30,300 nucleotides of DNA. Source: Hypsibius dujardini. Lineage: Eukaryota > Tardigrada > Eutardigrada > Parachela > Hypsibiidae. The DNA lies in NCBI GenBank assembly GCA_001579985.1, contig LRSR01008226.1, forward strand, positions 1-30,300, read 5' to 3'. The position numbers and the translations under genes were made by a program. Each line of letters begins with the position of its first letter. Positions within the stretch are counted from its first letter, which is position 1. Under the pieces are notes generated by a model that was given only the letters and a program-made list of their open reading frames with translations, had not been told where the DNA came from and searched no databases. This document shows positions 1-9,801 of this stretch, piece after piece.

Positions 1-63
1 CGAATATATGTAAAACACTCCACGCGTTCCGCTGCCTCCCGCCCAAGCAAAGCGGGAGCACAG

Positions 64-735
64 TTATTCTTCCGTCGGCGCCTCCTCGATCGCAGGTGCC
101 TTATTCTCATACTGATGTTTGATGTCCTTCCATAATTTCTGAAAGATCCAAAAAATTAAACTGCAATTGTAAAAAACAACAAAGTTCTCAATCAAGAGAT
201 CACCAGTGCAGATATCATAATACTGATATCATTCGAGGAATCTCTGCGTTGCTCTTCTGGTCTTTCTGCATTCACAAACGCAGCTAGTCAATAACAGCTG
301 CAGTTATTTGACTTAAGGACAAAGATTTTGTGTTTTTTTTGTATGGAGTTTAAGTCAGAGTTCGATCCTTCCTCTTCCAGCAGTTCAACAACGCAATCGC
401 ATAAACTGATTCAACCGAAGAATCCATCCAACAATCGACCAATCAATTGATCAATCGACCAATCACTTGATCAATCGACCAATCAATTGATCGATCGACC
501 GAGTTTCAGCTTGCCAGTGTAATAGGAGGAGAGACGTTTTCGCAGCTAATCAACTAATCAATCCAAGACAGTAGTGACCTACCCCTCTGTTCCAGTTCTC
601 GAAGATCACATCGCCTGTCTTGTTGAATGCCCTCTCGAAAAAGAACCCTCCAGCGACAATAGCCAACAGAAACGTTGACGTTCGTCGGAATACTTTGCGA
701 TAAATCACGTCGACAATTCCGCTTGCGCCAGACAT
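64..735 (-). CDS. UQCR10: Cytochrome b-c1 complex subunit 9 (UQCR10/QCR9)
   Basis: Small single-pass subunit of mitochondrial respiratory complex III in the inner membrane. Two exons on the minus strand: 583-735 (start codon 733-735, 51 codons) and 64-138 (24 codons plus stop), giving 75 aa. The donor is GGG|GTAGGT, the acceptor TTTCAG, and the intron is phase 0. Exon 1 contains the family hallmark FRRTSTFLLAIVAGGFFFER, the single membrane segment; exon 2 starts KLWKDIKHQYENK, matching the conserved C-terminal part of animal UQCR10. The C-terminus is slightly longer and acidic (PAIEEAPTEE). The 444-bp intron holds a CAAT-rich tandem repeat. The gene is divergent from IER3IP1, with about 450 bp between start codons. 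Splice sites are read by eye, but frame and family match fit well. Confidence 0.93.
421..500. repeat. CAAT/GATC-rich tandem repeat in UQCR10 intron
   Basis: About three copies of a 22-bp unit (core AATCAATTGATCAATCGACC) lie inside the UQCR10 intron. It is one of many CAAT/ATTG tetranucleotide runs in the window; others are near 1060, 6005, 8085, 14445, 17400, 21295, 26065 and 26260. Confidence 0.8.
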
Positions 736-1185
736 CTGAAACAGGAAAAAAAAATTCCCTGCGCCCCGAAATCAAAGGCATTGCACATCCGCTATGGAAG
801 AATCCGCTCACCTTTGCGATGACAGAACACACCGATCTGAGACACAAAGATCCGCAAAAAAAACTTGTTAAAGCCTGGAAGCGAGGAGGTTTATAAGCGA
901 TTTCGCAGACGGATTTCGATGAAATGAAGTTTTGATCCCACTTTGATGTTTGGTCGGGCGGCCGGGTTTCTGAATCAGATTGAACCGACCTGTTAGCAGG
1001 GAGCGAGCTTAGCCGATCGGCCGATCAAAAAGTTCCATCGGTCGATCGGCGGATTGATTGATTGATCGGTCTGACGCATTCTTTTTTAATATTTGTTCTC
1101 CCATTTCCAAACATTTCATTTTCCGAATTTTCACCCACGAGCGAGTGTACATGTTTTACTGGTTTAATGCTTTGGGGAATTTATT
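736..1185. other. Divergent intergenic region UQCR10/IER3IP1
   Basis: This 450-bp stretch separates the start codons of two divergent genes, so it should hold both 5' UTRs and promoters. I see no clear TATA box. It has an AT-rich stretch at 1080-1110 and GATCGGCCGATC/ATTGATTGATTG-like sequence at 1012-1075. No coding sequence is supported. Confidence 0.5.
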
Positions 1186-2405
1186 ATGACTTTCAGTTTG
1201 TATTCCCTACTGGAGGCGGGTCTTTTGGTGGTTAACGCGATTGCCATCCTGAATGAAGAGCGGTTTTTGAAGAAAAGTGAGTGCATCTGCATGGTTCATA
1301 CGTGGAATATTGCGCTCTTCATGGACTTTTGTTTTGTGTACATTTTTCATCATTCAAATTGCAGTCGGATGGGGAAGGGAACACGTTCAGCCTGGAGGCG
1401 CTTACTATCAACAGGGCTACGCGCCGCCACAATCTACGAAAGCACAGATTATTAACCTGGTCAATTCCGTCCGTACTGTCATGCGATGTGAGTAAATCAA
1501 TCAATCACCGAATCCACAGATCGTCGGAGAGGAAACCAAGGCGCTGTGCTTGTTTAAAACTGCGAATCTATTGACATCCGACTAAAATAATCATCCGACT
1601 TTTTAAGTGGTCAAAATTGTGAAAAATATTTTTCGCGTAAGTCGTGAAAAAACTCACGAGTCTCCACTGCTAAAGCAGCATTGCCAAAGCGAGGTTGCTT
1701 TACTGATTCTGTGAGTACAGAATCAATCAATCAATTACTTGGTCAATGGCCAAGCAAGATGAGGGAAGGGCTCTGGAATGGACCACCGGGTGGCAGGGGG
1801 CGCTCTACGCAGCCTAAGTGAAAATTGATAAGTCACTGCATAGTCAGCGACCTCTATAGGGAGCTTTTTCCAACCGTTCAATCATTTCGTTTTTTCCCAA
1901 AAGTTTTTTTTCGTACCTAATACACGTTCCATCGGGATTGTCGATTATTTTCTATCGTTTGGGTCTTGGTGATAGCCAAAACCTGTGTGGAAGTTGTGAT
2001 TCCAGGGTGGCCCATTCCACGGTACTGTAGTTCCTCGATAGATAGCAGCTGTACACGTAAAGCATGCAAGGCACACACGCTAACGAGTATGGGGGGGGGG
2101 GCCAATTTAACGTCACACAGCTCGTACGCTGTCGCTATCTATCAAGGAAGTACAGTACGTAAAAGTCAAGTGGCCCATTCCAGGATCCCTCCCTCATACC
2201 TATCGGCTGTGTTTGCGCGTAATCAATGAAGCAATCAACTGTTTTCAAACTTGATGGAACACTTTTACAGTCCGGCTCCCTCTGACCCGTTTGTGTGGCT
2301 TCAAATGTTTGTTTGTATCCTTTAATTTTTACCGGCTCTTTTCTTGCAGTTCCACTTATCATTCTCAACGCAGTCACGATCGTTCTGCTGCTGCTCGCCG
2401 GATAA
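1186..2405 (+). CDS. IER3IP1: IER3IP1 (immediate early response 3-interacting protein 1; yeast Yos1 family)
   Basis: Small two-span ER/Golgi membrane protein of the Yos1 family, involved in early secretory transport. Three exons: 1186-1276, 1365-1487 and 2350-2405, giving 89 aa (human form 82 aa). Exon 1 encodes MTFSLYSLLEAGLLVVNAIA and then ILNEERFLKK, the first membrane segment. The next codon is split A|TC to give I, continuing GWGREHVQPGG. Exon 2 ends INLVNSVRTVMR, and exon 3 gives PLIILNAVTIVLLLLAG, the second membrane segment. Donors are GTGAGT and acceptors TTGCAG; both introns are phase 1. An upstream ATG at 1150 is out of frame and stops quickly. The second intron (862 bp) carries an inverted-repeat element. 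Confidence 0.94.
2023..2157. mobile_element. TA-flanked MITE-like element A (IER3IP1 intron 2)
   Basis: The element is bounded by TA and has terminal inverted repeats: left CTGTAGTTCCTCGATAGATA, right (reverse complement) CTGTACTTCCTTGATAGATA. The inner right arm shares the motif CACAGCTCGTACGCTGTC with element C at 9225-9373. It may lie inside a larger, weaker inverted repeat, left arm about 1758-1787 and right arm about 2170-2205. It is too short to encode a transposase, so it is probably non-autonomous. Confidence 0.75.
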
Positions 2406-2553
2406 AATTACATTGTTCACTGTGTTTAATGATTCTTGCATTGCATGTATAATGATGTATCATTTATTGTACGGTCATCGCATAACCAGACCTGACTAGC
2501 CCGTATGTAACCGAATTGGGTCTAGAGAAGAAACAGTAAAAACTAAAATGCTC

Positions 2554-2559
2554 AATAAA
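2554..2559 (+). promoter_or_regulatory. Poly(A) signal AATAAA for IER3IP1
   Basis: A canonical AATAAA lies about 150 bp after the IER3IP1 stop codon, before the convergent SLC26 stop at 2783. This placement fits the 3' end of IER3IP1. A second AT-rich region follows at 2600-2630. Confidence 0.55.
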
Positions 2560-2782
2560 ACACCTGAGGACTGCTGCGGCGTATGCTTAAACAAAATGCC
2601 GGATAAAATAATAAAAAATTAAATAATAAATCAAAGCCAAGTATGGCTGTAAAGAAGCTGCACTGACAAGAGAAGCGGATGGATTGGAGCCATAATCTCG
2701 AGGAATAATGACTCTGAAGGAAGGTCCACTGCGCCGCCATGAATCCCTGAAACAGTTGACCGAGATCACACACCACGACCTA

Positions 2783-5700
2783 CTACGTGTGTAGATGTAG
2801 ATTCGTGGAGTCTGCATTCGGATTGGGAAACTCGACCGCAGAGTATGTGGCAGTTTGACCGGTGGCAGATATAGCGACTCGCTCTTTCTCCAGAGACGAC
2901 TTGTTATCGTGGAGACCGGTAATGGATGACGTGAAAGCCGCCGGGTCGTTTACCGTAGTGAGGTTTTCCATCTGCACGTCCTCCTCTTTAGTCTGCACAA
3001 GACGCATGAAGTCGTGGCTGTTTATTCCGTATCCGGAAGACGGATGCAAGTTAGCTTGACCAGCTGAAACAACAAAGTCAGACGTGAGCTTGATTGTCTA
3101 CAATCAACAATCAACGACAAGATTGAGTACAGTGGAGGGTACGGGTAAAAGGGGCGGAGCATGGGGTGACATGTTTGAAAATGGAAGAAAGCAGGAAGTA
3201 AGCAACCGCTGCCGATCATGTGGTTGATTGTTCGATTCTTTGAAAAGCACCCCTGCCCCGCCCCTTTTGCCCATTCTCCGGACCCTACAGTGTATTCAAT
3301 CTTTTCTTTGACTGTCTAACGTTGTTTCGTTGGCTAATTTTAGATCTTTCGATCAATTTACTGTACCGGCAGCAGTGTTGGTAAAGACGATATCGCGTCG
3401 TGCTGCATGACAACTCGCGACAATGTTCCTCATCGTCCTGACGGTGGAATAATCAGCATTGGTCAAGTGCACACCGTTGAACACAATCGGTGGGAATTTC
3501 TCGTCCGGCGGTGCGTTCTTCCTCTCTTCCACCAAATCAATGTCATCCAACAGGCTATCCACCATGAAATCCGGCGCAGCGGACACGCCGTAACGGAACG
3601 CTCCAGGATTCAACAGGTCTTTCGCGAATATATCCTTGAAGAACTCGGCTGAGGGGAAGTACAGCGCCGAGTGGGGCGTGACTGTGACATTGAATTTCGG
3701 TTTGGCTTTCGGGCCGGAAGATGGTCCGCTGCCCATTTCCCGTTTGTAGGCGCGACGGTATTCCACAGTCACGAGTGGTCGAGCCAACGGATACACCAAC
3801 ATCAGCAAGGATATGCCGATGCCGAGGGGAAGTCCATACTCCACTCCAAGAAGTAGGCACAGGATGAGGGTGGACAACAGAGGAATCAATTCGACACGAT
3901 TGACTCGCCAAAGATCTCGAAATATCTTCACATCCACCATGACGAAAATGGCGGATATAATTACAGCAGACAAGGCAGCCTTGGGAATGTATTGCAGAAC
4001 GGGGCTCAGGACGGACATTGCGATGAGGACGAACGCGCCTGCAAGAAAATACAATTAATAAACAATTTAGCTTTAATTAAAGTTAATTAATTAACCAAGA
4101 TCGTCGTTTCCCGTTTGTCTATCTGTCTTTACTCTCCCATTAAGGATAAGTCACTCTGGTGATCCCGATTACTTTTGTGTACAGGTTAAGTGTGTCTGGT
4201 CAATTTCAACATACCGGTGAAAATTCCGCCAAGAGGTGTCCGCACACCACTCTCAGCATTCAGAGCAGTCCGCGAAAAAGCTCCAGTCACCGGAAACGCG
4301 GACACAAAGGATCCCAAGATGTTGGAAATGCCCAGGGCGATGAATTCCTGAGTCGAGTCGACGGTGTAGCCGAACCGGTGACTAAATGCTTTCGCGACGA
4401 CAATCGACTCAAACAGCCCGATGATGGGGATCAGCACCAGTCCAGCACCGCATCCGTCGACGACTTCCATGAAGGTCTTGTTGTCGGGTGTGAAAACCGG
4501 CGGAACAAAGGCCGGCAGGCCACTTTTCACCTCATGCGTGATTGTGAGGGGACCGGAACCGTCGATCGACGTCAGGGACGCTGCCACGACAGTCGCGATA
4601 ATTACCACCAACGCATATCGACCTGTGTGCGTGTAGACAGAAATAGATTAGATGAGCGTACACAAGATGCACTGCTTCTTGATGCAGGCTAACCATAGCA
4701 GAAAATTTTGATGATTTCCCGCAAGAGTTTCCATCCGAAGTTTGCCTGTTTGTTCCGGAATCGATTGTGCTTCAACAGCGGAGCCAAGGCTTTCAGCACA
4801 AGGATACTCCCAATGCAGATCGCGCCGAGAAGAACGTCCCAGCCACTGTGAGACAAAATAAGCGACAAATAAGCTGTGATTAAGACTGGGAACCTGCCTA
4901 CTTGAATTGTCTTACTTGGTTTCGTGGACATGATGACTGTAACCGCGAATGATATTGAATAGATTGTTTCTACTCCGCCCAAAATTTATTCCAAGGAGAC
5001 CTTTGACCTGTCCGAGGATGATCAAAATGGAGGCTGCCGACATGAAACCGCTCATTACCGGCGACGAAACAAAATTCATGAGGAAACCTAGAAAGAGAGA
5101 AAGAGGTATCAACAATGACAGGCGAATACAACACAACAGCAAAGCCTGAATGGACCGACCTAAGTTAAGGATCCCCATTAGGAGTTGGAAGCACCCGCAG
5201 AAGAAGGCCAGAAGGACGGCATAAGTTGCTGCCACATGTGCATCAGCTGTTCTGTGAGGGATGAACGCACTGGTCAACAGCGATAACAGCGCCGTCGGGC
5301 CCTGAAACGCAAGTTTTTATTGTGAAACGGTTTCGGCAACACAGCGAGACGCACTCCAAGTACAAATGCACGTACCACAGTCACATCTTTCGAAGTGCCG
5401 AAGACGGCGTAAATAAAAGGAGCCATGAAGGCCGAATACAGTCCGTACTGAAACAAGAAATCAAGTCCCATAAGTCAACGTTTTGAAAGACGAGGCAAAT
5501 TAATTCCGTTCTGCACGTTCTGTACCTCAAGAGGTAAATCTGCAATTTGTGCGTACCTGAAACAACAATTCGTCTGTGAACAAGAGGAACTACAGGAGAG
5601 CGCGGAAGTGCGGAAAATGACAACTTACGCTAATGCTTGAGGCACGACAGTTAATCCAACGGTCAACCCGGCAACAAGATCACCCGAAAGATCCATCAGC

Positions 5701-6377
5701 GTGTAGTGAGGTAGCCACATCGAAATAGGAAATCTGCGCATCAGCGTGTTCAAGGAACAGAAGGACCGCAGTCCCTCACGTAAATCCTGACGCGACAAAG
5801 GTCCGCCATACCTGAAACAGATGTTCCATCACAAACAATTGGGCAAATGGCAATACATCAAGCAATAAACAAACTCAAAAGTTTTTCTAAAACTCTCAAG
5901 AAAATGAGCAAGCGAAAAAACGATAAGAATTGTATGGGATGACGAACGAACCAATCAATCAAGTGCTCAGTTAAATTCAAGACTGACCAAATCAAACAAT
6001 GATTCAATCAATCAATCGATAAAGCTGATCAATGACAAAAAACAGATGACGTACGTTCGTATTTGGCATTCCTCCACCTCGTCATCATCTCCAGCAGCAC
6101 CAATGCTCCTGCCATTGCCAAACGGTCCTTTTCCTCCTAATCCGTTTGCTCTTCGATTTCTCGGCTGATCGTCGAAATTCGTCTTTCCCGCTTCCGGGTC
6201 TAAGTCCAGTTGATCAAACCGCAACTGTTGGTTTCGTGGAAAATCTCCCTGCCCCAACTCGTCCTCGACGCCTGCGTTCTCAAATTGTTGGTATCCAAAA
6301 CTTTCCGAACCTTTTGAATTCGACGGCGTGTTAAGTCCAAAAGCGGAAAGGGAAAGGCGTGGATCCGGGACGTCCAT
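2783..6377 (-). CDS. SLC26A11-like sulfate/anion transporter
   Basis: Multi-pass plasma-membrane anion exchanger or channel of the SLC26 family, with a C-terminal STAS domain. Ten minus-strand exons: 6055-6377, 5629-5811, 5526-5556, 5376-5447, 5160-5301, 4916-5087, 4694-4845, 4215-4622, 3367-4038 and 2783-3063. Together they keep one frame for 811 aa. SLC26 marks include PQALAYA (about 165-171), YGLYSAFMAPFIYAVFGTS, GPTALLSLL, YAVLLAFFCGCFQLLMG, VTGAFSRTALNAESGV, IPKAALSAVIISA and IFRDLWRVNR. The STAS region starts near residue 610 and includes NGVHLTNADYSTV. It resembles human SLC26A11 (606 aa) more than other members, but has about 110 extra polar N-terminal residues and a longer C-terminal tail. 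Exon 3 is only 31 bp. The exon 9 donor (GCCG|GTACAG) is weak; without it translation stops five codons later, losing the last 93 residues. It is divergent from the ZIP gene. Confidence 0.9.
3128..3294. mobile_element. TA-flanked MITE-like element B (SLC26 last intron)
   Basis: Imperfect inverted repeats bounded by TA. The left arm starts CAGTGGAGGGTACGGG and continues to AAAAGGGGCGG; the right arm in reverse complement starts CACTGTAGGGTCCGG and reaches the same AAAAGGGGCGG. The flanks extend the symmetry (AAGATTGAG / TTCAATCTT). It lies between the last two exons of the SLC26 gene. Identification as a Tc1/mariner-type derivative rests only on the TA flank and CAGTG start. Confidence 0.6.
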
Positions 6378-7087
6378 TGTAACGACGAAATTGGATAATT
6401 ATTGTTGAAGAAGACTCCGTTTCTTCAAAGGTGAAAATGAAGCTGTCGGGTGATTGAACAGGGTGTTATCGTAATGTTTGCCATCCATATCAACGTAGGC
6501 TGTGCGTCATGCTCTGATAGTTTGCAGGGTCAAGCAAGCTAAAACAAGCCCAGCCTCATACCTAATCCCGGTACGTAACGGGCCCGACAGCCTGGATGGA
6601 AAAGAGTTCAGAATGAGCAAATTTTTAAGAAATTCGCAAACGTCAACAACAAAGTCAAAAATGTCCTAGTGCAGTGATGTTCGATTATTATGATTTGGCG
6701 TTCCCTTATTCTATTATGGCGTTCTCTTACTCTATTATGGCGTTCCCTTACTCTATTATGGCGTTCCCTTATTCTACTTCGGGCGTTCCCTTATTCTGAT
6801 TCTGGCGCTCTCTTATTCTAATTTTTGTGCTCCGCTTATTCATTTCTAGCGCTCACTTTTCTCGACTTGTTCCGTTACCAGTTTCTTCACTTCCGTTGTT
6901 AATGGATTCTTGCGTTCTGTTAGGACACAGTTTATAAACCTACATAAAAGTAAATCACGCACCACATTTTGTGGGATATTTACGATTTCGGCATGAAGCA
7001 CAGGGGAAGTTTCTCGTCAGAAGTTCTGAGGCTTTGAAAGCTCAGTCAGTGAACGACTGGCAAGTTCCAACGTTGCACGCTGAGAAA
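6378..7087. other. Divergent intergenic region SLC26/ZIP
   Basis: A 710-bp stretch between two divergent start codons, so it probably holds both promoters and 5' UTRs. It contains a 21-22-bp tandem repeat at 6697-6862. I see no coding sequence. A longer reading frame runs in frame upstream of the ZIP start from an ATG at 6971, but the added residues are not ZIP-like. Confidence 0.5.
6697..6862. repeat. 21-22-bp tandem repeat
   Basis: About seven degenerate copies of GGCGTTCCCTTATTCTATTA plus one or two bases. The first copies are nearly identical and the later ones progressively diverged. It lies in the shared upstream region of the SLC26 and ZIP genes. Confidence 0.85.
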
Positions 7088-8948
7088 ATGGATTTAATCA
7101 CAGCGAACGTGATTACACTTCTGGCCATGCTAAGCAGCTGTTTCCTCGCATCTCTACTGCCCTCCCTTATTCACATCCATGCGGACCCAAATTCTCGGAA
7201 GAAAAGGCTTATTACCGCTCTTAAGCGGTACAGGTGAGGCGTCAAACACGCGTTCTTTCTAACTCAGCAGGGGGGGGGGTACATTAATATTTAAGGGACT
7301 GCACATGTAATGAGGCTCAATCTATTGATTGATCGTTCGATTGATTATTCTGTGCCTTTCTGCATGCGGGGCTCTTTGATTGGTCTATTGAACATTTCAG
7401 CGCTGTGAATTTCAGCTTGATACTTCACTTATTGTTCTGTGGGTCGGTCGATAAATTGATTGTTTATATTTTTGTTCAGAATTAAGTACAGTAGTACATT
7501 CTTCTTTCTTTGTATTTGCAGCAACTGCGTTTCGGGTGGAGTTTTTGCAGGAGCATTCTTCACCCAGTTTTATCCACACGTCATCAGCAGCTTTTCCGGC
7601 CTCCTTGCTGTTGACTCGGTCTGGATGCACCCGTTGCAGCTCGGTCCAACTCTAGTTTTTGCGGGGTTTTTGATGACCGCGCTGTTGGAAATGCTGGTGG
7701 ATATTGTCCTGAAACGACTGCGTCATTCCAAATCCGCGCGTGAGCTTCAGGAACGCGGTGCTCATCAGGAGCTGCAGAATGCTCCGTCACAAGCTCCCCT
7801 TGTGCTGGACGACGACGACTCGTCGGACGATGAGCGGAGTAGCGTTGATACCGATCCCCTCGCACCGTCTGGTATCGCACCTCGTAGTGCGGGTGTTGGT
7901 ACGCGAACTGAGAAGTTGCAGGTGATGAAAGTCACATCGCGTAGTAGCAGCGGAGCATCCAGGCACAGGTCGGTGTAGAATTGTGATGATTTATTGATTT
8001 TAAGCGCTGGAGCGAGTGATTTGATGCATTTGTTCTTTTGTCGATATACGTCAAACAAACAAACATGTCGGTGCAAGCAACGAATCAATCAATCAATTGC
8101 CCAGTCACCCATTGTCAATTACAATAAGTTGTATAGACTCATCCCACTAGTTTGATCATTGATGGAGTGGGACTAATATTCTGTAGTAGTTTAGTCCATG
8201 AAACTGCGTGGTTGCCAAACGTGTCGATTTGAGTTTTCTCGCTAAATGTCTGCTTTTTTCAATTTGCTTGGGGGGAGAGTTCGCATAATATCTCACGATC
8301 GAGAACCTATGTGCTATTTGGGAATACACACCCTTCTTAAGTTCACGCGGCTCAATTAGAGTGACCTTAATTTCGGTTTTTTTCCTCTGCAGCCATTCGC
8401 ATTCACATTCGACAGCCGGTCATGCCGGGCATAATCACAGTCATCACCATCACCACGACATCTCCTTCGACGATTACCAAGGCGCCACACGTTTCATCGT
8501 TCTGGTTGCCTCACTGGGGACACACTCGATATTCGAGGGTCTAGCCCTGGGCCTGATCAAAGACGTGCAGCTGCTGATGAACATGTTCATTTCCATTATC
8601 GTCCACGAGGTTCTGATGGCGTTCGCGTTGGGTATATCTCTGGCCCGGCAGAAAATGAAGCTCCGTTCGCGGTTGCTCTTTTGCTTCATTTTCTCCGTCA
8701 TCATTCCGTTGGGACAGGGTGTGGGTTTACTGATTCAGCAAGCCCCGGAGAGTGGTGCGGTTACAGCAGGGAGGATCCTTTTCCAAGCCATAGCCGCGGG
8801 GACGTTTTTGCATGTGATGTTTATGGAAATTTTGCCGCAGGAAATGGGCAGCGGTCATTTCGGCTTGGCGGAGGCGTTTTGGGTTGCGATTGGTTACCTT
8901 TTGATTCCATTGTCTTCTTTGATTTCCGGTGAGCATGATCATCACTAA
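7088..8948 (+). CDS. ZIP-family zinc transporter (SLC39, ZIP1/2/3-like)
   Basis: Predicted divalent-metal (zinc) importer with eight membrane segments. Exons 7088-7233, 7522-7968 and 8393-8948 give 382 aa. The splice codons close neatly: TAC AG|C AAC and CAC AG|C CAT. Segments 1-3 lie in exons 1 and 2. The variable loop (about residues 125-225) is acidic and Ser-rich, then His-rich (HSHSHS from residue 198, then HNHSHHHHH), partly built across the second splice. Segment 4 has HSIFEGLALGL (H242, E246), segment 5 has H269/E270, and segments 6-7 have IIPLGQGVGL and AAGTFLHVMFMEILPQEM. These match the ZIP1-3 subgroup. The start at 7088 was chosen because it sits directly before segment 1. The protein ends HDHH, another possible metal site. 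A GTGAGC near the stop could be an alternative donor. Confidence 0.9.
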
Positions 8949-9801
8949 ATTTTGTCTCTCATTTTTTTCGTTCTTTCAAACCCGCCGTACTTCCTACTAG
9001 TTGCAGGTTTTTTAAGTGTTTTCCAGTTTTATTGTTGAAGAAATTTCCTCTAGTGACTTTTCGTTTTCGATGCAGACATGAAGATTTGGCAAAATTGGAA
9101 GTCTAGACTGGACTCGTCGTTATACGAGCAGAGTCATCACAGAACTGCCAGTAGAGATGGAAAAACTAAAGACAAACTTAACTATTAACTTTTATTTATC
9201 ACTTTTGGTGTATTCTTTAAAAGGTACTATATTTTCGCGTTAGACAGGGACAGTCGTAGTGGAGTGGAACGTGTGCACGGCTGTGTGCACCGTACACACA
9301 GCACAAGCGCCGCGTGGCCGATTAAACGTTCCACAGCTCGTACGCTGTCCCTGTCTAACGCGAAAATACAGTAAATAACTTCGGTAAACTATTTACACGT
9401 GGAAACTAAAATTACTCAACTAAATTTTTATTAAACTAAAGAGTTTTAGTTACTAATAAGACAGAGCGCAAAAAGCGTTAGTTTTCAGTCAATAAAAGTT
9501 TAGTTTTTGCCATTTCGATCAGCCAGCAAGCGGTTCGATATATGCGAGACTAGTTTACCGTTTGTCGCCATTAGCGTCGTGCAGGTGAAACTTCCACTCA
9601 AGAAGATTCTCAACGGAACAAATAGAAACTAGATCCGTCTCATTCAGAAACATTCCACGTGTGACAAACCAATAACAGTACTCAATCCGATCAACATCAA
9701 ATGATTGTTGCCCAGCCAAACAAAACATCACAACCAAAAAGGCATCACAGCGGAGTCAACTGTGTGAAGTAACAAGGGTGGAAGAAGTGAGGGGACAGAG
9801 T
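8949..9801. other. Convergent 3' region between ZIP and OGFOD1
   Basis: This 850-bp region lies between two stop codons of convergent genes. It contains the MITE-like element at 9225-9373 and an AATAAA at 9491-9496 that could serve ZIP. The rest is AT-rich, with no supported coding sequence. A 60-codon minus-strand frame near 9555-9737 has no recognisable motif. Confidence 0.5.
9225..9373. mobile_element. TA-flanked MITE-like element C
   Basis: Nearly perfect 27-bp terminal inverted repeats between TA dinucleotides: left CTATATTTTCGCGTTAGACA, right (reverse complement) CTGTATTTTCGCGTTAGACA. Both continue GGGACAG. The right inner arm has CACAGCTCGTACGCTGTC, also present in element A. Confidence 0.85.

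Noticed and set aside
1150-1185. Upstream ATG before IER3IP1 (MFYWFNALGNLL)
   Set aside because: It is out of frame with the conserved protein and stops after 12 codons; at most a short upstream frame.
6971-7087. N-terminal extension of the ZIP transporter from an upstream in-frame ATG
   Set aside because: The added 39 residues are not hydrophobic or ZIP-like; the ATG at 7088 directly precedes the first membrane segment.
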